From the NCBI RefSeq assembly GCF_905475395.1, contig NC_058337.1, forward strand, positions 105,084,368-105,148,367: a stretch of 64,000 nt of DNA. Reading direction: 5' to 3'. Positions 14,151 through 34,742 of the stretch are shown piece by piece; the stretch's first letter is position 1; the number at the start of each line of letters is the position of its first letter. The DNA comes from Chrysoperla carnea. Taxonomy: Eukaryota > Arthropoda > Insecta > Neuroptera > Chrysopidae. The notes beneath the pieces are model-generated. The model saw only the letters and a list, made by a program, of their open reading frames with translations. It did not search any database and was not told the origin of the DNA. The translations under genes were made by a program, and so were the position numbers.

Positions 14151-16564
14151 TTTTAAAACAGACCAAATCAAATTAAATGGCATCCATCCTCAAAGCTTAA
14201 TCTACAAATTAATATTTAGATGAATCCAATAGACCTAGTATTTTCTTTGGTAATCAAAAACATATTTGCTAAAAAAGGGATGTGTAAAAGTAGTTTCAGT
14301 GTCCTAAACTTTATGTTGCTGCTATTAATATGGATTTACCAACATAAGTTTCATCAATTTCAACATAACTAATTACTTTATTGGATTTTTAGGTTTCTAA
14401 TATCACAGAGAGAATTATTTTTTAAGCAAAATCGGAAACACTAAAAAAGCATAGTTGTTGTTGTCAAAAAAGGTTGAACTTATTGAATTATTGCGACAGA
14501 ATACTTTTTCCTAAAACAGGTGCATTTTCTTTCTAATTTATTTAAAAAAAGAATTTTTACGATCATGTAATATTTACGTAATCAGATAAAATTAGATATT
14601 TTATTTAGTTTTAGAAGAATAAAAATTTAAAAAATTTTAATGTTTATGTTTTTAAAATTCAAGTGTGTAATAAACCTCACTCTGTAGTCCCCGTATCAGT
14701 ATTGACAGTCGTCATGTTTATGAAAAATCAATTTTTATCTGTGGTAAATATTTAACTTAAAGAATATGGTAAGATCATAGGGCAAACTTTGTCTATAAGT
14801 TAACTGATTTAAAAAATTTTCATTTTACTAATTATTTATCGAAATATTCTTAAAACTTAATGTAGACTTATTTCGTTAAGAGTTTTATAATTTAAATCTT
14901 ATTATTGCATATTTATTAAATAGTTCTTGTTTAATGTATACTCTGCGTCACAAAATCTGCATAAGTTGTTTATCCATATTTATAAAATCCGTAAAAATTC
15001 TAAGGTTTCGTTGATAGGTATATCACATATATATCACCAAATATATATTCGAGAAAAAAGTATGGCACCTTTTTTTACATTTGTTCAGCGCAGTGTATAT
15101 GAACCCTAAAATATGAATTAATGTTTTAGTTAAATTATTTTTTAAGTAAACAATTATTTTAGTATCGATAGTGAAAGATGAAATAACTTTAGAATATTGT
15201 TCGGTAAAAGGAGTTGTTTACATATTTCAAATTCTTAAAATTATTTTTTTGATAGGTGTAACACTATAAAACTTATCGGCACTTTTATAGCACTTGAATG
15301 ACGGCTAAAATAAAAACCGAATAATCTCCGGATTTTTTGTAATTTTGATTTGGCAATTGTACAAATAACTAGAAAATAGATCCGACAATTTCTTACCTTA
15401 CTTAACAATTTAAAAACTTTTTAGAAAAAATGACAGAATAGTTACAAAACTTTGGGACCTTACTAGGGCCAGCTTTCCAAATCCGCGAAATAGGTACTTA
15501 ACTTTACATAAATTCATGACAAATATTTAATTACTCAATTACTAATCAAGAGTCAAAAGAAAAAATAAAATTAACAACCATAGTACTGTTACGTTAATAC
15601 GACTCACCTCATCACCTATATTCGTGATTTAGTAGGCGTTAATTTTTAAAAATGATCATAAAACGACACCAACGTAATTAGATTTTCAAAAACAAAACAT
15701 CAATATTAATTCATTCCCAAAAATAACTATTTTTTTATTTGCAAAATTATTTAGAAAGGTCCATATTTAACATAATTTTTTAACAGTTATTCAATCCCCA
15801 AGGTAAAATATTTTTTTTAGTAAGTCATAAAAAAAGATAAGAAACCAATACGCCTAGCCTCCAGTATTAAAGTAATTTAATTTGCTTATTAGCATAACTA
15901 TTTTTATATATTCATAATCCAAAAAAAATTTTTACTGTAAAAATATAAATTACGTAAATTTATTTTAACCAAAATTAGATGGTCATAAATTGCCTTGCGG
16001 CTCGCGTGTAATGCGTATATTTTTATCCCTTGTTGATAACAAATGTTGATCATATGGTAAAAGATTTCTATATTATGGATTTCTTTTTAATTCTTAAAAA
16101 CTTCATGTTTAAGAGCATGTAAATAATATAATTATTCACAGCTTTCAGAGGAGACTTTTGAATATTCCGAGTAGTTCAGTAAAATATCGAACCAAACGAT
16201 TTGGAGAAATTAAATACAACCTAAAAAATTTTTAAAAATTGCTCATTTCATAATCTTCTGTTCGAAACATTTTTTAGACTATTTTATTTACAAAAAGAAT
16301 TGTATTTTTCTGAAATTGTTAAACACAAACAAATAACAGTAAGGGAAAGTAAATTTTCCTGTTAAGCTAACCTCACACGGGATCTGTAGCACTAGCTATT
16401 CTTGCTACGAGGCTAACCCGACACTGTGATAGTTGGCAGGATGATCTCTCGAAAAAGTGTACCATGAATGGAAAAAAAAAATATTATTGTTTTTGATGGT
16501 AAAAATACTTCAGTATGGTGCCAATACTAGCACTTTTAGCATTCAGTATCTTAAGTACCTAAAT

Positions 16565-16735
16565 AATGTGTCTTAAAATCGAATATTCATTTTTAATTTT
16601 TCAAGAATTTTTATTTCGAAAACTAAGCGTCTAGAGAAAAAATCACAAGAGTATTTTTTTGCTCAAAACTGATAAAAAAATACAAAAATATTTTTTATTT
16701 TGAAAAAATTCAAAATTTTATGCTTTGCGCAACTA
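16565..16735 (+). repeat. Dispersed repeat copy (pairs with 55533-55695)
   Basis: This copy and 55533-55695 share long runs: 'gtcttaaaatcgaatatt', 'tttttaatttttcaagaa', 'tctagagaaaaa/cctagagaaaaa' and 'aaaactgat'. No coding sequence is seen. It lies just upstream of the first PI4KB coding exon. Confidence 0.6.
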
Positions 16736-16854
16736 CCCCCCCTTCCCCCTTCTTATTGGCTATTTAATAATAGCCAATCAATAAAAGTTATTTTGTTAAA
16801 TATTGCAGTTTTAAATTTCATACTTAGACTAATCTTATTTTCTTTTTGTTACAG

Positions 16855-16977
16855 ATATATCTCAATATGACGTCATTAATCACACACATCAATGTGTTAA
16901 AAATAAGATGATTTTCACTTCAAAATCCAACCCAATAATTAGATAAATTGATTTGAAAATTATTGAAATCGAGAAAC
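16855..16977 (+). promoter_or_regulatory. PI4KB: PI4KB 5' UTR part with splice acceptor and uORF
   Basis: A good acceptor, a pyrimidine-rich stretch ending 'gttacag', closes at 16854, so the first coding exon starts as untranslated leader and a non-coding exon must exist upstream. The leader holds an upstream ATG at 16867 that opens a 14-codon uORF ending with TGA at 16909-16911, out of contact with the main ATG at 16978. The uORF start lies in an incidental TGACGTCA palindrome. Confidence 0.6.
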
Positions 16978-26267
<9,290 letters not shown>

Positions 26268-26341
26268 ACCAACTAAGTTAACTAAAACTGATCGCAGTGT
26301 TTTTCTTTTTGGTTTTTTTGTTTAAGTGTTAAAACGTTCCC

Positions 26342-26347
26342 AATAAA
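26342..26347 (+). terminator. PI4KB: Candidate PI4KB polyadenylation signal
   Basis: A canonical AATAAA lies about 75 nt after the PI4KB stop codon, followed closely by an A-rich stretch. Other AATAAA hexamers are common by chance in DNA this AT-rich. Confidence 0.45.
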
Positions 26348-27002
26348 ATAAAAACATTGTAAATTGTGATTTTGTACATAAAAAATTATTTATAGATTGT
26401 ATAAAAAAAAGTTTAAAAACATCACAAGGCAAAACAGAGCCCATCTAAATATTTAAATCTATTTTCCCTCCTCTTTTTCGTAGTGAACGCGCCGTCGCTA
26501 GTTATAGTGTGGTATATTTGTGGAGAGAGAAAAAGCTGAATTTTGTCTTGTGTGCGTCGTGTGTTAAAACAAACTTTGAACGCAGCATCTCCATGTTAAT
26601 TTTTTCCCCTTAAAATAGCACATTTTGAAAGAAAACATTTTTTAAATGAAATCTAATATTTAAGATTTTCTAATTTATTTAGTGATTTTTAATTTTTTTT
26701 TTTTTTTTTTTCTTATCATTGATTTACAGATTTATGAATCTATGAAGTGCAGTCATACATCCAGAAAAATAAACTAAGAAGTTTTTCTTTTTAAAAGTTA
26801 TCTGAAAATTCGCCCTCTTACAGATAAAAACAATATTAAAGCACTATTAGTCCTACGTTCGTGTAAGAAATTCTCAAACGTTGCGTAAGTGCGATTTGTA
26901 CTTTTTATTGTATCAAATTATCAAAAATAATTACTGAAAACCTTAGATAAAAAAAAGATACAAAAACTGCAATTTTTAGATTTCAAATACGTATTAAGAC
27001 TT

Positions 27003-27166
27003 CAGTGTAATAATCATCAGTATGAATTGGCTACTCGTATTTATTCTATTTATTCTCTGCAGGCTTACGTTACTCGTCTTCGTGAAAGAGTCCCAAAATT
27101 TAGGACGAGTAACATATCTCTTCGGAGTATAATTCCAATTGGATAATTCATACTGACACTACATTG
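27003..27166. mobile_element. Small hairpin MITE-like element
   Basis: The outer arms 27003-27030 ('atcagtatgaattgg') and 27134-27166 ('ccaattggataattcatact') are inverted copies. A nested second stem pairs 'cgttactcgtc' (27068-27078) with 'gacgagtaac' (27103-27112). It is non-coding. The target duplication is not evident. Confidence 0.5.
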
Positions 27167-30100
27167 TTTAGTTTAAGCTTAAACAAAATAGACAATTTTA
27201 TTTGTACTTTTTAAGCATTGTTTTTAAATAGAAATTTGTCAATTTTTATCTTATAAAAGGTGTTCAGTCTACCAAGTGAGCATTTCTGGATAAAACCGTG
27301 ATGGTTTTTTTTAATGTTGCTGACAATTAGAAAGAATATACATAAAAAATCTGTAAATCTTGATATTTTCTATCTCTCATTTTTTAAATATGTGTAAAAA
27401 GAAATTCATTCCGTTTAATAAATTTTATGTGACCCGTTTCAGAAATTGAAAAATTTGTATTGTCCGTGATTAAATTCATTTATGTATAATTTTAGACTAG
27501 GTTTTTTTTAGTTTAAAAAAAGAGTAATTTATTTTATTTTTTTATTTTTCTCCTATTTTTATTTTCATATGGCAAAATACATTTCAGCAATAAAAATTTG
27601 GATTAGAAAAGTCTTACGAAAATTGAAATAAAATAATTTAATTTAAAATACTCGAAACAAGATTGCCACATAATATTTTATTTCTTAGTACATTTTTGGA
27701 CAAATTTGGATCCACATGCCTTTTAAATAATTTTGTATATTTAGCTTTATAATAATTTCAAAACATACAAGATATCGAGTTGAGTGTTGGAATTTGTTGT
27801 GGAAATCTTGTTGAAAAAGCCTTTTGGAAAATTTATCAATAGGCCTTATTGTAAAAAATTTAGATTAATTCTTGCCATTATTAGTTATTCTTAAATATTA
27901 TAATTTTTTTTAATTGAAAATGTAAAGATCTGTTTAAAAAATTTTATAGTCAAAATAAATAAAAAAAACTATATTAAATGTAAATTTTGAACATGATATG
28001 AAAAATGTTCGAAAGAAAAAACCAAAGTTTGCAAAATTTTGTAAAAGTGTCTTATAATACTATTCATACATCATAGTTCATAAATGAAAAAATTTACACA
28101 CAAAAAGACTTTGATTATATTTGTAGTTTTTTTAAATTTTATATTTAAAATATATATTTATTAGTTTTAATTTTATCGCAAGGGCCATTTATCAATTAAA
28201 TTTTAAGTGCGTATTATAATTCTTATCAAATATTTTCATTTTGTTTTAAATAATTGGTATCAAATTTGTTTTCCATTCTCACAGTGTCTACTTGCACGCA
28301 GCCATGATGATAAAAATTCTCTCATGAATGCCGTTTTATTGTAAACTAAAACCCAATTCTTAAAAAAATTTCGTATTTTTGATTTTTCAATGTAGACATT
28401 AAGAATTATTCTATGGACGTCTGATTTCACTATTATCTGGTTTATAAAATTTTATTACACCACCATGATTTTACTGCTTGACAAATCTTGAGCTTGCTGA
28501 ATCTGTATGTGAATTCAAAATTGCTCCAATAGGTCAAGGTGTTAAAAAATGTTATCTTAAATATGAAAAAATTAATTTTTTTTTCTAAATTCCAAAAATT
28601 ATTACAGTATTCGTATTACGTGTTAATTTGTTACCACGAAACGATTTGCGACATCAGAAAGTACCATTCGCTCACTTCAAAATTGTGATGGAATTTGGTT
28701 TAAAAAGAAATGCGAAAATTGAATATTTTAAGATAAAATATTTTGAAATTCCGTTTGGAGCCAATCCCTCAATATTTCATCATTAAAATTCGAAGAGAGA
28801 TGGTACTACTCGTATCATTTATTTATGTTCAAGTAAAGGAATTTTTATAAATTGAGAAAACAAATTTACATAATCAGAAAACAAATTTCTTCAACTTTTA
28901 CCGGGAACTAAAAATTATCGCCTGGCCCAGATATGACAGAGGATACTCAAATTTCCGCGGCGATCAATTCAAATATAGTTTCAGTATCCATTGGAAGTTC
29001 TGATATTTAAACCATCCATTTCAGACGTCTATAGAACTTATTTTTGGAACTATGTTTCTTTTTTAGAAAAAAAAAATTGTCCAGTGGATTACGTGGAAAA
29101 GTAAAATATTTTTCCTTCTCCAGAAATTGTTCCACAAAACTAAATAGCAAACCATTCGTATGAGTGAAATATTCAAAAATATCATAACTACGTGCGACTG
29201 AACACATAAATTACGATTCAGTAAAATAAACAACGAATTTGTAAATAAATTTCATATTATTATATTTTATATAGATTTGTCCTATGAAAATTGAAAATGA
29301 AATTTTCATTGTTAAAATTGTTGATTTATATTTAAATGGAATTGTTGATCTTTGATAACTTTATGTTGAGTTTCATCAATACCGTTTGATAGAATCATCA
29401 AAATAATAATTTATATTTTTTGTGAGGAAATTTTCATATTATTTCATTTGATATCAATTTTTTATGAGTTATAATTGCGATAAAAACATTATTTATTAAA
29501 AAAAAAGTTTGTTTCTTATTTTGATAAATGAATGCATTGTTTAAAATATAAATACTTTTTTAAGGTTTATTTACATATCATATATATAGAAAGGGCAATT
29601 TTTTTTTAAATCTTTAGCTGTCATACCATGTTTTTCTAAACATAATTTGCCGAAGTAGCTCGTTTACGAAGGATTTATAGTAATTTTAATACTTTTTTAT
29701 TGGTATCAAGATATTATTGGTAAAAAGTATCAAGAATTATTAAATAAAACACACCTTCGCCTGCTGCCATCACAGTAAGAGGCCTCATTCAACGCCTTAC
29801 ACAACAGCGTTTTTTCCTTTCTTCAAAGACTTTTTATAGGGGTCAGGGCAGAATTAACCATCCTTATCTGTCTAATGGTTACTCCAGCCTTCGGCTTCTT
29901 TCCCGCAAACAGCAACAGTCAAATGGAGCCAAATCCGGAAATCCGACAATTTTTCCAGGGAACACTTCTTTTATACAATAAAATGAGTATTATTTTTGAA
30001 TCGTCCGAACGGACTAAATCACGAGTATCGAAAAACAATAATTCTTTTTATTTAGCTCATTTTTTACGTTCCATTCTGTAGCATGTTGGCTTGTTTATTC

Positions 30101-32820
30101 ATAGACTCTCAAGATAAAGCCACAATCGTGTATTTGAAGAAAGTTCAATTCTTCTGGAACAAGTAGTACGTCTATATTTCTCACTATTATCCACAATAAT
30201 CTTACAAAGAAACTTTTGAGAGACCTTGTAGCAATTTTCTATCACTGAAATAAGGAGCACAATTTTCTTTATTCCTTTTCTAATCCTCTTTGAAAGCTTT
30301 GAAAATAATATGGTTGGCAGAAAAGTTCTTAAGAAAATTTTGTTTTAAAATCATTATCTTGGGGTATTCAATTTACAAATTTTCTCTAATTTTTTTAGTA
30401 CCTACTACCTGCATTTTTTAATCCGTATGCAAAGTTACTTTTGAGAACATGATATACGATTTACCCATTGACGCTTGTAATTGATACCTATAATTCTCAG
30501 GAACTATTGAATTTTTTTTTTGGGATATATTATCTAACAGTTTAAGCATAAAATAACAAACTGTATATGCCACTTACTAACTTGATTGATATGTGAATCA
30601 ACCTTTAGTGTACATAAAATATGTAATAAAAAAAAATTTGAATACAGCTTTTAAAACTAACGTCTATTTCATCAATGTTTGTATTAAAAAAATAAAAAAT
30701 CAACAAAAATTTTAATAGCTAAGTAGTTAAAAATTACAAAAAACTTTTATTAAAAAACATAGTATATTATATAAATAAATTCGAAAATCCATCCTTAAAA
30801 CAAATCGTTATTTAAAATTTAAAAGAAAATGAATGAAATGATTTAATGTCAGAAATATAAAATATTTGAATGCACATAAGACTGAGGAAACGGAAATTAG
30901 AATCGTGTGCATACACAACATTTGTTTAGAATATTAATAAAATTAAAAAATAAGAAGAAAAAAAAAAACAAAAATACTTGTGCCAAAATTTATAAATGCA
31001 AAAAAAATATTTTCGAATATGAAATTTCTCAATAGATCGTCATAGTTTTTGAAATTTTATTTTTTTTAAACAGTTTTTTTTTATTGCGCACGTATTTTTT
31101 TATACATAGTTTAGTAAATTTTGTAAAAACTCGCTGTATTTTTCACAAAGCAGGAAATTTGCTCTCATACTGATTTGAGACTGTATTTCAATTTCCTTTT
31201 AAAGTGGATAAGTGCGTATATATTAAAGGTATAATTATTTTCTGTTTTTCTGGATTGAAATTTCTATAGTGAGAAGTTTATAAAAACTAAGTCGAGATAT
31301 TTAACTATTAAAAAGGAAAAATTTTAATTCTCAAGAAAATGAGGTTTGTTGGCTTCAAATTGAGACATAACCCGAATACTTCCTTGTCGTTTCCCTATAA
31401 TAATTTTTTGAGTAGTCGTTTTAAGTGTTACAATTGTGACGTCAGTTATTGTCATTAATATGTGTTTGTGATTAACGTATTGAAAAGTTCGGCACGCCGA
31501 TTACCAGTTCAGTTATCATAATTTTTAAACGAATTCTAAAGTTTGATTACCAACTTGATTTCTCATTCCTTGGCTCTGTAGCGAGTAAAAATGATTACTT
31601 AACATAAAAACTCGCAGAAACAAACCAAATATAAGTCTAGTCGTCAAGTTAGTTACCGCTAAAAATCAAAATAGAAAGTAATTGTGCCTTTGCTAAATTT
31701 GCGCTATTCTATGCTTACGAGACAAGACTTATTATCTAAAGTTCAATAGATTTACTATACATATAGTTTTGTAAATTTTGTCTGTTATTATAGATATTTG
31801 ATTCAGACGAACAACCTTGATAAAAAAAATTCCAAAAACTTATTTCCACCGAAATTAGACATTAAAAATAAAAAACAAACATGATGGCTTTCAATGAATA
31901 ACAAAGCAAAACTGACTATTATGAAGCGAATTAAAATCTGAGTTAGTTGTGATCCCAGACGACGAGGTTATATTTATTAGAATTGAGACGCAACCACCCA
32001 ATTTTATGAGGTAAAAAAATTTGTAGAATCAATTAATTTTGCTAAAGGATTACAAATTCAACTAAAGAAGTTTCACTTCAAACTAACTGATATTTTCTTA
32101 GATATATAACCACTTCTTATGATTTTTTTTTCATGAAATAGAATTTGGTGCAAGTGAGTGAGAGAAAATTAAGACGTTTAATAATATTTAAAAAAAAATT
32201 TTTAATTGTGTACTTTCTCTAATTAATCTTAATCAATTTATTATTCTAATAAAGATTACATAATTTCAAAGTGAAATCAAAAAATGGTATATAACAAACA
32301 AAAACTTTTTGAACAATATTGTTCTACCAAAATTTGTATATTTTATATTTATGATATTATTTAGATTTATTTTTATCCAACTTACCCTACCCTCTCCGCC
32401 CACCAAAATCCTTTATAATCATCCCTTCTAGATTTATATATAGTTATTATTATCATTGTATACTAAAATAAGTTATTTTAGGCATGTATTTGTCAAAAAT
32501 GTTACTATCATTTAAAATATTTGAAATTATATTTTACCTCCTTTTCCTCTCCAATCTTTTATTATTTATGTGTTTATATAATAAAAAACATGTCAAATAA
32601 GTTTTTAAAATTTGTTTGGTTTCATTTCAATATCATTGCGCAAGTGCTCTATATCCTACCAAATTTTCCTGTTTAAAAGATTTATGTTATCGCCAAAAAT
32701 TCAATATGTTGGAGTTTATCAGTTCAACAAAGCAAGATGTAGTATAATATTAATTTTTATGTTACTCTCGAACCTATCTAAATAATTTATATAGATAAGT
32801 AAGTGTTTTTCTGTTATGGC

Positions 32821-32850
32821 AAAGAATACAGATACGTATCTGTATTCTTT
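32821..32850. repeat. Perfect 30-bp palindrome
   Basis: The sequence is 'aaagaatacagatac' followed exactly by its reverse complement. The same stem (aagaatacag ... ctgtattctt, with a 9-base loop) recurs at 34215-34243. Confidence 0.8.
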
Positions 32851-32904
32851 GGTTATGGTCTTATTTCAAATAAAAAAAATTATGTGAAATTTTTTCTTTG
32901 GTTA

Positions 32905-32985
32905 TGCTTATGAGGCCACGGCTAGCTTACAAGTCTTATCATAAAGATCGAAAGTTTTTAACAGAAACAGGTGAAAACAAACAAT
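32905..32985 (+). repeat. Repeat fragment related to the 37.0-37.25 kb tandem unit
   Basis: 'gctagcttacaagtcttatcataaagatcg', with 'ttttaacagaaa' shortly after, matches the 37-kb tandem units ('gctagcttactagtcttgccatatagatcg', 'ttttaacagaaaaaatgg') except for a few bases. It sits directly upstream of the dispersed repeat at 33105, perhaps as part of one larger decayed element. Confidence 0.5.
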
Positions 32986-33104
32986 TGACTGAGTTAATTG
33001 TTGAAATACCATGTATAGACAGTGTTGATGACGCAATCGTTTGCTTTTTGACGGCACGTATAAGTAAAGAAAGATATCCACTTGATATCTCTTCGTTTTT
33101 GAGT

Positions 33105-33265
33105 TAACGTGCTTACGGACAGACAACCGGAAATGGACTAATTAGGTGATTCTATGAACACCTATACCAAATTTTTTTCGTAGCATTAATATTTTTAAGC
33201 GTTACAAACTTGGGATTAAACTTAATATACTATGTATATTTCATATATACATGGTATAAAAATAA
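33105..33265 (-). repeat. Dispersed repeat copy (family at 1 and 56.6 kb)
   Basis: Reverse complement of 56600-56750. Shared landmarks on the plus strand are 'ctaattaggtgatt', 'atgaacacctatacc', 'aatatttttaagcgttac' and 'aaacttggga'. No coding sequence is present. Confidence 0.65.
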
Positions 33266-33423
33266 AACGGTATAACTTAGTCTATTCTTTATAAATACTA
33301 AAAAAGGTATAGTTCTTAATACAGAATACGAAATTTGACCCCAAATTTTAGTTTTACGTAACGTAGGGGGGTTACGAAATGGCTAAATATTTATATTGGA
33401 ACTTTTGTTAGAAATATTTTCAT

Positions 33424-34055
33424 GCTGACGCTCTACGCTAAGTATGGAGTGTAGAAGTAAAGGAGCATAATATCTGTTAAAAAAGTGACCCTAAAATTGC
33501 ATTAAATTAAAGATAGCATTGGTGTTTCAGAGGATCTACAGTTGACATACATATACATGCATATATATACACATACACTTACACTTCGCTAGGCGAGCGC
33601 TATTATAGTCCCCTGCCTCTTTATTTAATGCTATTTTGATGCCACTTTTTGAGTCAAACAACCATAAGAGATTGTACCCCTTTACCTCTACACTCCATAA
33701 CGCTTTATTTTTGACTAAAAAACTAGCTCTTGTGGTCATTTTAGCTGACGACGCTAAACAATGCTATCAGCTAAACTATGTTTAATTAAAAACGATATTT
33801 AATTAAAAACAGTTTTAATTAAAAACAATGGATTCTCCGAAGTTTTTCATTACCATATCTGTTTATTAATCATTAATATGTGTTTTATTAACAATGAGGT
33901 TAGGGAATTACTTCTAGTATATCCACACTTTATACTCGAGATGTCGACTTTCGATATTAATAAACATTTTGACAATTCGACTCTGGATATAACTCTTTTT
34001 TTTCAGCTGGGTATAACCCTAATTTAATACATCTTTCAGCTGAATTGTGGGCAAT
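33424..34055 (+). repeat. Dispersed repeat copy with internal inverted arms
   Basis: It pairs with 21208-21545. It also contains its own inverted repeat: 'atggagtgtagaagtaaagg' near 33443 against 'cctttacctctacactccat' near 33680. A TA/CA microsatellite lies between the arms (about 33545-33580). No frame looks coding. Confidence 0.55.
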
Positions 34056-34214
34056 GGGATTTGTTAATCGGGCGTCTCGCGACAGGCTTAATTAGGCTTT
34101 AGGCTGCCAATAGCAACTGTGACTATGTAATTACTTAAATACCAAATTATAAAATCACGCCTCTAGTGACTTAGCTATCCGTACTTCAAAGTAATTACCA
34201 CTCTAATAAAGAAT

Positions 34215-34243
34215 AAGAATACAGTGTGTTTATCTGTATTCTT
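34215..34243. repeat. Hairpin sharing the 32821 palindrome stem
   Basis: 'aagaatacag' and 'ctgtattctt' are separated by 9 bases. It is the same stem as the perfect palindrome 1.4 kb upstream. Confidence 0.6.
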
Positions 34244-34742
34244 TGACTTTAGTCAAATTAACACTAATTTTTGTTTTCAATCTATTATAAAACTTTTCTC
34301 ATGTGTTTATAATTTAAGATATTAAGAAAATATTTAATTATATGAATTAATTTGACCAGTAGCAGTAACAACTTTCTTAAAATTTTTAGTTGGTATTAAA
34401 TGAATATTTTTTTTGTTATTTATATAAATCTATTTTTTAATTTTCATGGCCCATTTCACAATTTTTCACGCAAAACCTCTATTGCTTGTACTTGTGTGAC
34501 TAGCGTCAGCGCATATGCTGCATTTGCGTTGTTGGTTCTTGTGGTAAAAATATGTTTTCTATGGTTTTTTAACTTAAGTGTTTTTTTACCATAGAGATCT
34601 TCCAGTTTTCTTGGAAATATAAGATTTGACAAGTCGCATCATAAAAGAAATTTAAAAAAATTTTTCATCATATAAATAAATATAAATATCGTGAAGTTAT
34701 TAGTTTTTTTATTATACAAAAAACACCATATCAGATAAATCG

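Larger units (their letters stand above)
1..16854. other. Gene-free AT-rich region with transposon remnants
   Basis: No open reading frame here looks like a real protein. All are short, AT-driven and without recognisable motifs. The supported contents are listed separately: a dispersed repeat at the left edge, foldback or MITE elements near 1.1, 9.7, 11.2 and 13.2 kb, repeat fragments at 8.2 and 13.95 kb, and a GC-richer patch near 12.6 kb. A non-coding first exon of PI4KB must lie somewhere upstream of 16854, because the first coding exon begins at a splice acceptor, but I could not locate it. Confidence 0.6.
26348..34742. other. Gene-free AT-rich region between PI4KB and the BTB gene
   Basis: No convincing gene is visible. 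Contents listed separately are a hairpin element near 27.0-27.17 kb, a perfect palindrome at 32821, and repeat fragments at 32.9, 33.1 and 33.4-34.05 kb. A GC-richer stretch at 26460-26600 just after PI4KB and another near 29750-29940 have no recognisable content. Short frames such as 34400-34594 look like chance. Confidence 0.6.

Noticed and set aside
32898-33107. 69-codon frame with non-random look (ELIVEIPCIDSVDDAIV)
   Set aside because: Part of it overlaps repeat fragments at 32905 and 33105, and the opposite strand is open too. It could be a scrap of an element protein but cannot be supported as a gene.
34400-34594. Hydrophobic 64-codon frame upstream of the BTB gene
   Set aside because: Starts without support, composition follows T-rich DNA, and no homologous motif is visible.
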